A DNA stretch of 64,000 bases from Ditylenchus dipsaci. Taxonomy: Eukaryota; Nematoda; Chromadorea; Rhabditida; Anguinidae. The stretch lies in contig SADC01000841.1 in the NCBI GenBank assembly GCA_004194705.1, forward strand, positions 1 through 64,000, in the 5' to 3' direction. Position numbers and translations under genes: made by a program. Positions 21,820-32,699 of the stretch are shown here, piece after piece (the stretch's first letter is position 1; each line of letters starts with the position of its first letter). The notes under the pieces were generated by a model. The model was not told where the DNA came from and did not search any database. It was given only the letters and a program-made list of their open reading frames with translations.

Positions 21820-22962
21820 CCGTATTTCCTCTAATTGCCGCCCCCCTCCAATTGCCCCCCCCTATTTTTTGAAACCGTGTTTAAAACTTTTTTGCATAAA
21901 TTTTTGGCGGTTAGTTATCAATAAGAAGATGTGTCCAAGATCTTCGTTTGCTGAAGAAGTATATGTCAAGCAGGATCGATAAATATTCACGTGAACAATA
22001 AGTCTACAACAACAAGTCTACCTCAAAAAGGGGGGAGGGACTTTATATGCGCATCGCCTTAGGTCACAGGTTCGACTACCACTGGCTGCAGACTTTTTTT
22101 TTCTCTCTTTTTATTTACAAGTTTGGTGTCAAAATGTAGCTAACATCCTCAGCTTTCTTTTGAGCTATCATACAGATAAAAATTTTGTATAAAGTTAGAG
22201 CTAAAATTAAAAAAACATTGAACCATGTCCAATTCGATGAAATCCTCAATAGGATTATCAATCAAGCAATCAATTGCGACCATTTTCAGCTTCACTGTCA
22301 GCAAATGCTGTAATTTAGAGATTTCATGAACATGTCTGGCTGGTATTGAATTGGACATCAGTAAAAGTTTTTAAAATCTTAGCTCTAACAAATATTACCT
22401 TCTACCCTGTATGATAGCTCAAATGAAATCTCACGATCTTGGCTTTATTCCTGTATATGAAACGTGTGACTTGTCGAAAAAATGCAGAAAATATCAATCA
22501 AAGCAGTAGAAGAAAACCCTCAAAACCATCGAGTATCGGAGCTCTAGCCTATTTTTTAGCATACGAATAAGCTACACTAGGCGTGAAACCCTGCGTTGAT
22601 GGTCTTGTCGGATAGTCAAGAGCCCGAGGATGACTTTCACACGAAATTGTTAATAAAATATATGGTGTGCAGCCGGTGGTAGTCGAACCTGTAACCTACG
22701 CGGTGCGGATATCAATTTTCCCCTCCTTTAATTTGGCTGCCATGGACAAACAATTGGCCTGAAAATTTTGCCCAAAAATCATAAAAAATTTGAAAACAGG
22801 ATAAAAAACTTTCATTGTTGGAGTGGTAAATTACTTCAAACTTATGGTCGAAAAATAAGCGCCTCCCCCCCCCCCCTTCTAATTGCCGGAAATTGGAGGG
22901 GGGCGGCAATTAGAGGGGGTGGGGCGGCAATTGGAGGGGGGCGGCAATTAGCGGAAATACGG
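21820..22962. mobile_element. CCGTATTT-family element with nested repeats
   Basis: CCGTATTTCCTCTAATTGCC at the left and GGCAATTAGCGGAAATACGG at the right, with TA on both outer sides. The ends are followed by C-rich and G-rich runs. The interior carries the repeats described for 20712-21819. The sequence outside each end (21716-21819 and 22963-23075) is itself inverted, so the element sits at the centre of an older palindrome. Confidence 0.75.
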
Positions 22963-23081
22963 TATTTTTAAATATAAATAAAATATAAATGCAAATATTT
23001 TTGAGAAACTGTAGCATAAGTCAACTCTGTTTAAGTGTAGCATAAGTCAACTATGGTTTAACTGTAGCACAAGTCCACTAT

Positions 23082-23558
23082 GGTTTAGATGAGGAGGCTG
23101 TATGCGGATGCTAAACATCTAACCAGACTTTACACTCGGTAATAGCCATAACTTTTTTCCATTTTTTTTAAATTATTTTGTTGGTGCCATCTTGTAGCTA
23201 AGATTCAGAGCTACCAGATGAGTTATTAATTAAGTAGATGTCGTTGAAAAAATTTGGATAAAAAGAAAGAATCCGCCCAATCATCCGCACTCGAGTTAGG
23301 ACTCTTAGGTGGATTATTACAGCTTTATCTGAATTTCTGAAGCAATATTAACTTAGTCAGTGGCTTATTTGGTATCCCTAAACCTCAACTACATGACGTC
23401 AGCAACTGCATGAGCAACTGGAACCTGAAACTGAAAAAACCGCACTAACTGATTAATTTTGGGGTAAAAATGAAAAAAGCGAAGATTCTGTTTCGGAGAT
23501 TCTTAATAAATAGTCTGTTTAAGAATCCGCAAACAGACTCCTTATTGTAAATGCGCCT
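23082..23558. mobile_element. PIF/Harbinger-type MITE, copy 1
   Basis: The right end GACTCCTTATTGTAAATGCG then CCT, followed by TTA, matches the complete copy at 42207-42670. The interior is homologous over its length in inverse orientation, for example CCAGTTGC near the CCTCAACTA(T/C)ATGA segment. The left terminus is degraded. Confidence 0.7.
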
Positions 23559-24269
23559 TTAGACAAGCAGATTTGGTTAATTGGGATCCCATATCAGATT
23601 AAATAAGAAAAATTTCGGGACCGGGACTTTGTAATTTTAAAATCGGGATCTCTATTTTTTCAACATTACAATTTCGAAAAAAAGAAGTGCCTTGTAGAAC
23701 CAAGAATATAAAGAAGATGCCGGAATGGGAAATTGTTTCTAAAAAAAGAATTTTGGAACTAAAAAATCAAAAATTTCTATAAACATACACCTAAATCTAA
23801 AACAGGTGTGTGTTTATGAGACGTGCGACTTGATACCCGAATAAAATTATTTTTAATTTGAAAATTTTTAAATCAAAACATGTCTTAATAAGAACCAAAA
23901 AGTGATTTATTAATCATAGCCTCTTCTACTACTGCATAAACACAACTATTATTGCAGTCGGCAACCTTCTAATCGACTAACTTTTCCTAGCCTTTTGTTC
24001 AAGTAAACCGTTTTATATTTTTGTTTTTTTTGCCAGGTTTAGTGTGCACATTATCCTTTCTTCAAAACGCTTTTGTGCTTTCAGGTTTTGAAAGATAGCC
24101 ACATTACAAGCACATCAACAAAAGTAGTGTGTATGTGTAAATGATTCATAAACATGTGTTTTAATAAGGGAAATTATATTTCTTATAAAAAAATTATTTT
24201 TCAATAATGTGAAATAAAAATTAGAAACATATCGAAATTCGCAACCATGATACTTTAAAACAAGCTTAA
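23559..24269. other. No gene seen
   Basis: AT-rich DNA without open frames, inverted repeats or RNA motifs that I can support. It ends in the TTAA target of the next element. Confidence 0.5.
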
Positions 24270-25619
24270 AGGGGCACGCTCGCCGTCAATGGGAATATTT
24301 TGAAAGGCGGGTACCAGGTCAATTCAAAAAAGAATTATTTCGAAATGCAAATTTGTTGAGTACCCTGTTTTGATAAGTAATAAAAGACACTGTCACCGAG
24401 CTTCAATCATCCATCCTTGTTGCACTAATTTCAATCAACAATAAGAACGAAATAAATAAGAAGAATAATGAACAAATGCGGCTTCAAAAACAAAAAATTC
24501 AAAGGTGTCGTCGTTTTTTTTTGCCCCAACCTGTACATTGAGTGTTACACTATACAGTCAGTCTAACCACCGCGGATTGGATAAAACCTAGACTATAAGA
24601 CCAGAAACTCCACCACCAAGTGAAATTCAAATATTTGTTGTCTTGAGAGTAATTTCAAATACTAAACTGCCCTCTAAATTTTAAGCAATCTTACATATTC
24701 TTAATCACATCTTTGTTGTACTTAAATATATTTTATTTTCTTTAAACAAGCGAAAACATCAAAAATGAGTAGGCGACAAGGGGCGTTCTGGATAATTGTG
24801 GCTATGTGGATAATTTCGAATTTCAGATTGTTGGTGGCGATGTTGATGAATAAATAAGTAGTAGTAAAGGGATAAATATAAAATATAACTATATACTTTT
24901 CGCACTCTTCATATTTGTAAAATGTTTTTACAAGAAAGCATTGTAGTAGCAGTTAAGAGACATCTCTATATAGTATTTGGACTATGTTTGTCTGTCATTC
25001 CGTTACGTTTTTCAAAAAGTCTTCACAAAAAGAATTGTCTTTCCTGAAACTTGTGCACTTGAAGCCCCTTTCTTGGTTAACTGTGAATAGTGTTTAAAAG
25101 AGAAGTTCTGTGATTTTGTAGTTTCATCAAGGCCACCTCGACCCCTGAAAAAATAAGAAAATTGAGTGTTTGGGCTCAAATGAAAGCCTACGATGTGCTG
25201 AGTACGATAACACCAAATTCGACCACTTTTTCTCACTAATTTGCCGAGCTGTGGCCACCCGAAGTTTGGTGCTCAGAAAAAACCAGTACATTTCTTATAA
25301 TAATTTATACTCAGTGAAAATATGATAATGTACACTCGTTCAAAACTTTATTCGACGCAAAATGAGCTGTTCTTTCTAACGAGTACAAAAACTCTATAGT
25401 CTGTAATGAATTTTGGCGTAAAAAGTGTGTTTTTTCATAAAATCAGCATTTTTCGAACACCAATTTTCGGTGAAAAAACCGCTATAAAAATCGGAAACCG
25501 GCGTGTACTTTCTTAAATTTTAGTGCATTCAAAAAAAGATTTCATAAGGCAGCTTTCTGGCTAAAAAAACGGGTAAAACGGAGTTTTGCAGCTAATTTCG
25601 TTTGCAGCTAATTTTGTTT

Positions 25620-26095
25620 GCATCTAATTCTCGTAATCTTGCAGCAAATATTAGTAAATTTTGCGGTAATTCGAATTTCCTAGTCAAAAAATGAATTGGA
25701 TGGCTCAGAATCTCACCTCGGAGTGGCTGGAAGCCCCTGAAAGTTGGTTTTTCTGGGGGCTAATCTGGGGGAGGTGAACTTTTTGCGAAAATTCGATTGG
25801 GCGGATCAGAGTTCTGGTCCGATGGGCTTAATCGCTCAGAATTCCACCTTAGACCACTCAAAACCAACAAAAACCTTGAATTCTAAGCGACTAAGCCGAT
25901 CGGACTGGAATTCTGATCCGCCCAATCGAATTTTCGCAAGAAGTTTACCCCCCTCCTCTTTAGTAACCCCGAAAAACCAACTTTCAGGGGCTTCTGGCCA
26001 CTCCGGAATGGGATTCTGAGCGATCCAAGTCATTTTCAGGCTGAAAAATTTAATGCAAAATTCCGAAAATTTGCTGCAAAATTACGAAAACTAAA
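25620..26095. mobile_element. Palindrome, arms about 230 bp
   Basis: AAAATTCGATTGGGCGGATC at about 25790 is inverted at about 25913 (GATCCGCCCAATCGAATTTT). Outer arm strings CCCTGAAAGTTGG and CCAACTTTCAGGGG also pair. The centre is near 25862. Open frames on both strands are mirror images. Confidence 0.75.
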
Positions 26096-26149
26096 ATAAA
26101 AATAAGACATTCGGCGGGACAGACCCATCACTGGTAGTGAGTTAGTGTC

Positions 26150-26415
26150 GTGATGCTCTCGAGTTCGACTCCCACCATCTACTTTTTTGTTTTGAGTTTT
26201 TGCTTGGTTGTGTTTTTTAATGTATTTTTAAGCTTCAAATGCTTTTTTGCATGAAATTCAATTGATATGGTGGTGTTTTGGTGAGAAATAAAAAAATGCC
26301 TCCTGCGGCCCTTCGGGGGCTTGGGGGCTTGGAGTTGAGATGCGCACACCCACATACCTTAGACACAAATCACTCGAAAGAGACTCTCGATGCATAAAAA
26401 ATAAGTAAGGTTTAT
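26150..26415. repeat. tRNA-T-arm-like string and family A fragment
   Basis: CGAGTTCGACTCCCACC at about 26160 is a good T-arm/B-box match. 26285-26415 repeats the hairpin and flank of family A (CTTCGGGGGCTTGGGGGC, CACATACCTTAGACACAAAT). Confidence 0.6.
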
Positions 26416-26506
26416 TTACTTGGACGTGCACCGTCCACACAAGCCTTCGCCAGTAACAGTTTATTGCCAGTACACGCACTACAACAAAACATACAATGAG
26501 ATTCTG

Positions 26507-27200
26507 CTAGAGACTCTTCCTCCTTCTTCTTCTTGCTGCTGCTTGTGCGGAACGGCCACACTTGTGCTGAGCCCCAGAGGTCGGATCGTCTACTGCATGA
26601 GCTGCGGGGATCCAGTCACCGGAATTGAGGAGCGCTTCGGAACCACCATCCAGCTTGACTTCGGCATCCTGAGCCATCTTCTTCGTCCAACTTCTCCGGT
26701 CCAACATCGGTCTTCATGCTTCCCATCAGCTTCGCTCCACCTCGGTCACATCACAGCCTTCCATCTCGGTAAACACCATGCTAACTTCGCCTTCGGTCAA
26801 CACTTTCAATCGCCACCAACGGTCCCGGGTCCCCGACCCAACTATCAGCTACTAACCTGGCTTCGGCCCTTCTCCAGCACTTGACGACAGCGGCCTCGAG
26901 CATCTTCAAGAACCACCATGTCTTCAGACGCTTCGCCACTTTGAGCACCAGGTTTGCTTCCATTCCAAAATTGCGCAGCTTACTAGACTTCTGGGCTTCG
27001 GCACTTCCTTGAGGCTTTCGGCCCCTTCTCCCAGCACTTGACGACAGCCGGCCTCGAGCATCTTCAGAGCCTCCAGAGCGCCACCACCACTGTCTATCAG
27101 ACGCTTGAGCTTCGGGTCCACTTTGAACACCAGGCCATTTGCTTCCAGTTCCAAAATTGCGCAGAGCATTTCGTTTGCGAGCTAGACTTCTTTCTTTAGG
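26507..27200 (-). CDS. GC-rich coding-like block with internal tandem duplication, unrecognised
   Basis: This block is far richer in G+C than its surroundings. One minus-strand frame (about 27175 down to 26960) reads NEMLCAILELEANGLVFKVD, then PKLKRLIDSGGGALEALKML and GCRQVLGEGAESLKEVPKPR, clearly protein-like and helical. The following stretch (26985-26862) is a shortened second copy of the same DNA, with many 1-nt losses that scramble its frame. A further piece (26700-26510) reads KMAQDAEVKLDGGSEALLN and ends RRRRRKSL. I do not recognise the family. It may be a captured host gene or a transposon gene. Confidence 0.4.
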
Positions 27201-27744
27201 TTCTAGAGAACAAAGATAAAATGATTCTGCGCAACGGGTCAAAATCCTTCGGTGCAAGACCAATCGTCTTCAAACGGGTCATTACCACTCTTTCTCTTTT
27301 AAACGGTCTCATGCCAAAAACTCCCCTCCTTACAAATACATATCAGCGTTTCTTTATGCGGTAAGCCCCATCTAACAAAATTATGTTCAAATATTATCTT
27401 TTTGGTATTTTTAAGGATATCCAGGCATCCTTTTAGGTATAATTAGCTTGGGGACCAAGGCAACTAGTCAAGCTTTTTTAACCAAGTTTTTCTTGAAAAC
27501 CTAGTTTTTTAGTGCGGAAGTTGTTAGTAAACAATTTCGTTATGGTTTTTAGCGTATAAAAATTACTTAGGAGACGTTTAAACACTATTCGCAGTCAACT
27601 AAGAAAGGGCTCCTCCCCAGATGCATAAGTGCCAGGGACTTTTAGAAAAATATGACATTTTCATTCTTGTTTAAATTGACCTGGTACCCGCTTTTCAAAA
27701 TATTCCCATCGGCGATGAGCAAGCTCCTTTAAAAGCGGTTTTTT

Positions 27745-27990
27745 GTAATTTTGAACCACATTTTGTTGCATCGATTTCTGACCCCATTCTTTTTACATGC
27801 ATATCGTGTATAGAAAACTGTTTAAGGCGAGGTTTTACGGATCAAATTTCGGAAAAAGTCCAAATTTCAGGAGTCACTGCCCATTTGCAAGCACAAACTG
27901 GCAAATCCACTATCTTTTTGTTATTGTTTATTTCACAATCATTTTCAATAGAATGTATATGACGTGATATGCGATTTGACGCGGGAAGAG
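27745..27990. repeat. Dispersed repeat shared with the ATPase intron
   Basis: Direct homology to 61430-61680: GAACCACATTTTGTT, GGAAAAAGTCCA, AAATCCACTATCTTTTTG and GTGATATGC occur in the same order. It begins just outside the TTAA element. No coding content. Confidence 0.65.
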
Positions 27991-28354
27991 AAGCACTATC
28001 ATCCTCCAAAAACGATTCTCTTAAATGGTCGGAAAAATCAAGAAAAATGCTCTTTTCGTAAAAAAGTCATTTTCTTTTTTGTGTTTTTCTGATGTGGTTT
28101 TAGAGCCATATGTTTTCGACAACTCGGTTTTGCGATGTCGAACAAACTTAAACAGAATAAAAGGTTGGATCAGCATCATCAGTATCAGAATTTCAAAATT
28201 CATTGGAATTTCTGATGCTAATGCCACTCTAACTTTTAATTCTGCACAAGTTTGTCTTATCGACAAAATATGGCTCTAAAACCACATTTAAAAAAAACTT
28301 GGTGAAACCTTTCGGGTCCAGACTATCTTCTAATAGCTTTCACCCTCCCTTTAA
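27991..28354. other. Small palindrome, no gene
   Basis: TGTGGTTTTAGAGCCATATG at about 28093 is inverted at 28267-28286 (TATGGCTCTAAAACCACA), an element of about 190 bp. Confidence 0.55.
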
Positions 28355-28467
28355 AGGGGCATACCAGCGCGTTACACGGTCAATTTCAAATTTTCAAAAG
28401 GCGGGGACCACACTTTCAAGACAAAAAACATTTGATTTGAAAATGTTCCTTTGAATTTTTTATTATT

Positions 28468-28684
28468 GTCACCGAAAAAAGTTGTCACCAAAAGACTTTT
28501 CTTGTCACCGATTTCTTATATTTTTTTGTTTTTGGTGACTATTTTTCGTTTTATTTTTCGTATTTTCAGGTCATGCTACATCCACTGATGACTTTGTGAG
28601 ATCGTATGCAGCCGCAGTCAAATATTTTCAGAAATCGGTGACAAGAAAAAGTCTTTCGGTGACAACTTTTTTCGGTGACAATAA
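28468..28684. mobile_element. Small palindromic MITE
   Basis: GTCACCGAAAAAAGTTGTCA at 28468 is inverted at the right end (GTGACAACTTTTTTCGGTGA). It lies inside the TTAA element. Confidence 0.7.
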
Positions 28685-29586
28685 TAAAAAATGGCTCAAA
28701 TTAAAAACACCCCTCAAATATGTAAATCCCCCTTAAATTTATTTTTACCACCTCAAATTTGAATTTCGCACAAAATGTGTGAATCCCCCTCAAATTTAAA
28801 ATTTACCCCCTCAAATTCAACATTTTTACCTCTCCAAATTTTTTGACCCTTTTTGCGAATTTTTGTATCAGTTTATAACTTTGACGTCTCTATCGTTATT
28901 TTTAATTTTGATTTGTTTTCTGGAGCCGTGGCAAACACGAAAAAATTCCACGAATGTATTCGTTTTATTATTAAGAATTGTAATATTAAGAATTGTATCA
29001 TTGTTGAGTTGCTGAATGAATGCCTTTTTAGTATCGATAGTTCTTGTTTCATGTAGTTTTTAATAGTGTGGAGTATTTGTCGAAGCATAATCAGCGCTTG
29101 CGGACAGTTGGGGTATACAGTAAGGGAAAATTCTATGCGGCATGAGTAAAATGACCGATTATTTTCGGTTTATTCAAAAAAATCAATCCGGTTCCGGTGT
29201 GAAAGTTTTTTTCCGTGCGTCGAGAGTCGCTCTGGAGCGTTTTGCTTCCTATGCATATATCTCAACTTCATGGCTCTTATCTCTCCAATAATTCTTGCTC
29301 CCAAAAAATGATTCTCACTAAGACAGCAAGATTATACAGTCAAACGATTGTCAAAATCAGAATACTCACGATATTTGCGACCAGACTGTCAAAACCGAAC
29401 TAGCAAAAATGTTCAGTTCGGGTAAAAAAAGTGTCGGACGAAGACTGGAACGAACTTTGAGGGAGGGGGGAGGGTTGATGCCGGCTATCGGGGTTTGACT
29501 GTGGTAAAAAGTAAAGGCTTTATTTGAGAAAAGTAACACAGATACATCAATAACAAAAGACCAGAAATATGTGATTTCAATATGCT

Positions 29587-30058
29587 TCATCTTCTAATTT
29601 TCTTTTCGGCGTTGACGCCCTGAAACACAGAAAAGATAATCTACATAGAAAGCGACTCAATGAAAATCTAACCTCATTGAAGTTTTGGGTAAATCCTCGC
29701 AAACCATTGTCCGCGGCAAAGTGAACTCCCACAGTTTGACGGAGATGCTCTTCCTCGTCTGTCGCTAGGTACTTGACTTGAAACTGAGCTGCTATGCGAG
29801 ATGTGTTAAATATCATGTCCTCATTCATCCAGTGTGAAAACGCCAACATTCCTCCACCATAGCTGTTGATCTTCGAGAAAAGCGTCTTGCATCTTCCGAT
29901 ACAGTTCCAACCTTGAACAGGACATATTGTTATGAAATTACAGATTTATCATTATACCAGTGTCATCCACTTCAACTAGCTTGCCAAGCCGCTTGTCAAC
30001 GATGTAGAAGCGACAACGGGCGATGTAAACGACATCAAATTCTGCATGCTCCATTGAC
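29587..30058 (-). CDS. Three-exon gene segment, unrecognised
   Basis: The minus-strand exons are 29958-30058, 29673-29911 and 29587-29619, with acceptors CTTTCAG, GTTCAAG and GTTTCAG and donors GTATAA and GTTAGA. The phases agree throughout, and the last exon ends in TGA. The product begins within SMEHAEFDVVYIARCRFYIV, continues DKRLGKLVEVDDTGWNCIGR, CKTLFSKINSYGGGMLAFSH and WMNEDMIFNTSRIAAQF, and ends FNEGVNAEKKIRR. About 123 residues are visible, and the 5' exons are missing. I do not recognise the family. Unlike the two host genes it shows no frame break. It is wholly inside a transposon, so it may be a transposon-encoded or captured gene. Confidence 0.6.
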
Positions 30059-31223
30059 CTGAAAGAGATGTGATCGCTCCACGGGATCGATTTCCTCTTC
30101 TTGTTATTTAACTATATCCAGGTAACGAGAAGGCATTTGGAGGCGTCTAAGAAAAATAATTGAACGAGCAAAAGAAGAGAAGATAGTATATTTACGTATC
30201 TTAATTGAATTTGAGGGGGTAAAATTTGAATTTGAGAGGGGTAAATTTTAAATTTGAGGGGGATTTACACATTCTGTGCGAAATTCAAATTTGAGGAGGT
30301 AAAAAATAAATTTGGGGGGGGGGGGGGGGTTGATTTACATATTTTGAGGGGTGTTTTCACCTACAGCCAATAAAAATTCAAAGGAACATTTTCAAATCAA
30401 ATGTTTTTTGTCTTGAAAGTGTGGTCCCCGCCTTTTGAAAATTTGAAATTGACCGTGTAACGCGCTGGTATGCCCCTTTAAACAGTATTATTGAAGTCTT
30501 GTAGCTAATTTTCTTGCGCATAAAGTTCGCATTTTTCGTAAGAATTTTTAAAAATATTAGCTTTTCAGTACAGTTGAACCTCGGTTATCCGGCGCGGGCG
30601 ACGGCGAATTCATCCTCAACCAATTCATCCTCGGTGAATTCATCCTCGGTGAATTCATCCTCTAGCGAATTCATCCTCCGGTGAATTCATCCTCGGTGAA
30701 TTCATCCTCCTTTTTGTCTTGACAGGAAATATAGTTGTTATAATTTTTAAACTTAGGTGAAAGGGTTTTGTTCACCCCAAATGGTCCCAAACCATCCGAA
30801 GCCACTCCAAACTACTCAAAACCACCTTAAACACCCCGAATGGTCTCAAACCATCCAAAACCAACTCAAACCTCTTAAAACAACCTCAAACCAGCTAAAA
30901 GTGAATTTAACGCCATAAAATGGCTCTGAATCACACAAGTGCGGCCTTAATCACTAAAAACTCGATTTTAGCATACCAAAAATTTTATGCTGAAGATTGT
31001 TTGATAATACTAATAATACAAACCTCTCAATTTACGAACATTTACCAAACCGAACCAAGTGGTCGTCCACTTGGATGAAATTTTTTTACGTTTTCGCGTC
31101 CCGAAACACTTTTTTTCACTAGCAACCTCTACATCACCCCTGAGAATCCATGCACCAAACCAAGTGGTCGACCACTTGGATCAAAAAAAATTTACGTTTT
31201 CGGGTTCCAAATTAATTTTTTTG

Positions 31224-31404
31224 CGCTAATTCGAGCATGCTGAAGATGGTTTGACAGTGGTAAAATTACATTTTATGAATAAATTTTTGAGTTATTGGTA
31301 ATTCTTGATTTATCAAAATCAATCGTTAGCGATAAATCAAAAATTTCTTGATAAAACGTGATTTTACCACTGTCAAACCATCTTCAGCATGCTCGAATTA
31401 GTGC
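31224..31404. repeat. Central palindrome of the foldback element
   Basis: GAGCATGCTGAAGATGGTTT on the left is inverted as AAACCATCTTCAGCATGCTC on the right. A related palindrome is at 56525-56695. Confidence 0.8.
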
Positions 31405-31479
31405 AGAAATTTTTTTTGGAACTCTAAAAAGTAAAAAAAAATTTGATCCAAGTGGTCGACCACCTGGTTTACGACCACT

Positions 31480-31545
31480 TGGTATAAATTGGGGAGGGGT
31501 TGCTGTCACCGAGGTTACTAGTTCGAGTCCCACTAAGTGTAAACT
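31480..31545 (+). other. tRNA-like string inside the foldback element
   Basis: GGTTGCTGTCACCGAGGTTA precedes CTAGTTCGAGTCCCACTAAG, which has a good B box. The A box is weak, so no tRNA gene is called. Confidence 0.4.
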
Positions 31546-32037
31546 TTTTTTGCTTCCATTTTTAGGCTATCCAGGTAAACACCCACCTGACTAGGAGTTA
31601 TATACCCAGGAATTTTGGTTAGGGTGGTCAATTCTTGGGCCCTTGTTTGGTCCCGACATCAATAAGGGTGCTCTCTGAGGGTGCCCACAAATGAGGGTTT
31701 TCTCTTAATATATAAAAATCAGGTCTTTAAACATATTCTGCCCAAGACAAAAAGGAGGATGAATTCACCGAGGATGAATTCGTTAGAGGATGAATTCACC
31801 GGAGGATGAATTCACCGAGGATGAATTCACCGAGGATGAATTGGTTGAGGATGAATTCACCTAGAGCCATCCGGCGCCCTAGTGCCCGGCCTCAAGGTGC
31901 CGGATAAACGAAATGCTGGATAAGTGGAGTGTCAGTTGACAGAGAATAAACCAATCACAGCCAGATGAAGTATATTTAAGGTTCGGATAACCAAGGGTGC
32001 CGCATAAATAGAGTGCCGGATGACCGAGGTTCATGTG

Positions 32038-32699
32038 TAGCACTTGTTAAAATTTTTATTTTTTTGCAACAAATCGGCTTGGAGTACTTATGTTAATACA
32101 ATAATATTGTAACAAAACAGTGTCATAGTAATTATTTTATTTTTATAGTCAGGTAAATTTTTTATCACGAATATTTTTAGCAGTGCATTCCTGTGCTAAC
32201 ATTTTCTCTAGTGACAGTTGAAGTAGGAGCTTGATGAGTAGCTGATTGTTCCATAGCTAAAGTGGAGCGCACAGATCCACTAAATAGGTAGAAACCTGTG
32301 GCTGCACCTTAATTTTATTTATTCACACCAAGGCTGTTACAAGAATTAGCTTTAAAGGACCATGGTTATTGAACGCAGTTTAAAGTAAAAGTTATAATGC
32401 GGTGAAAGTTGGTTAACTAGTTTCATCTTGCAATATCAAGCAACGTTGGGCTCGACTAGCCGACTAGGTTAAGAGCTTTGGAAAAAAATTCAAATCCAAA
32501 CAAAAAGTAATAATTCGAAAAATTGTTGAATATTTTTCTTTAACACGAGAACGGTAATCTTGATTATATAAAGAACTATGAAAATTTTTTATACTTTCGT
32601 GGCAAGACAAAAAATCCAAAAAACTCCAAACTTTCAGAAGGCCCTAGAAAAATTTTCCCGACTAAACTTTATAAAACCACGAACACCATCGTACTCAGC
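32038..32699. other. No gene seen
   Basis: AT-rich spacer between the Tigger element and the 3' end of the copper transporter. It presumably contains the 3' untranslated region and polyadenylation signal of that gene. No repeat pairs were found. Confidence 0.4.

Larger units (their letters stand above)
24270..27728. mobile_element. TTAA-flanked transposon (Kolobok/piggyBac-like target) enclosing coding-like sequence
   Basis: The left end AGGGGCACGCTCGCC and AATGGGAATATTTTGAAAGG, then CGGGTACCAGGTCAATT, is inverted at 27660-27728, giving roughly 75-bp inverted repeats. TTAA lies outside both ends. A TTAA target is typical of piggyBac and Kolobok elements. The AGGG terminus fits Kolobok better as I recall that superfamily. 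Inside are a palindrome (25620-26095), a family A fragment (26285-26415) and a GC-rich coding-like block (26507-27200). No transposase is recognised. Confidence 0.7.
28355..30477. mobile_element. TTAA-flanked transposon, three-layer nest, enclosing a spliced gene
   Basis: Inverted repeats of about 105 bp (AGGGGCATACCAGCGCGTTA, then GGCGGGGACCACACTTTC) end exactly at TTAA on both sides (28351-28354 and 30478-30481). Inside is a second inverted pair (28695-28830 and 30199-30357) made of tandem CCCTCAAATTTAAAATTTAC-type units. Inside that are three phase-consistent exons on the minus strand (29587-30058). A separate GTCACCGAAAAAAGTTGTC palindrome sits at 28468-28684. The AGGGG end and the GGCGGG(G/T)ACCA string link it to 24270-27728. 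Confidence 0.75.
30596..31868. mobile_element. Foldback element with minisatellite inverted repeats and 9-bp target duplication
   Basis: The left terminus has several tandem copies of a 15-bp unit (GGTGAATTCATCCTC) at 30604-30718. The right terminus has the inverse array at 31750-31862. ATCCGGCGC stands immediately outside both ends (30587-30595 and 31869-31877), a perfect 9-bp duplication of the Tigger target. A 9-bp duplication and tandemly repeated long termini are typical of foldback elements and fit Mutator-like transposition. The centre holds a palindrome (31224-31404) between CCAAGTGGTCGACCACTTGG motifs. No protein is encoded. Confidence 0.85.
30571..32037. mobile_element. pogo/Tigger-type element, non-autonomous
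   Basis: The left end CAGTTGAACCTCGGTTATCC and the inverse of GGATGACCGAGGTTCATGTG at the right are typical Tigger/pogo termini, with TA on both sides. Apart from the foldback insertion (30596-31868), little of the element remains: 31869-32037, with repeated GCCGGATAA strings. No transposase is present. Confidence 0.8.

Noticed and set aside
25744..26033. Two similar open frames on opposite strands (FVGFEWSKVEF type)
   Set aside because: Mirror frames of the palindrome 25620-26095.
26420..26884. 154-codon plus-strand frame, rich in Pro, Cys and Ser
   Set aside because: It is antisense to the GC-rich minus-strand coding-like block. The minus strand has the better residue pattern and the basic terminus, and high G+C lengthens open frames on both strands.
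30604..30718. CRISPR-like array of 15-bp repeats
   Set aside because: Repeats are directly adjacent without unique spacers, occur inverted at the other end of a transposon, and the genome is eukaryotic.
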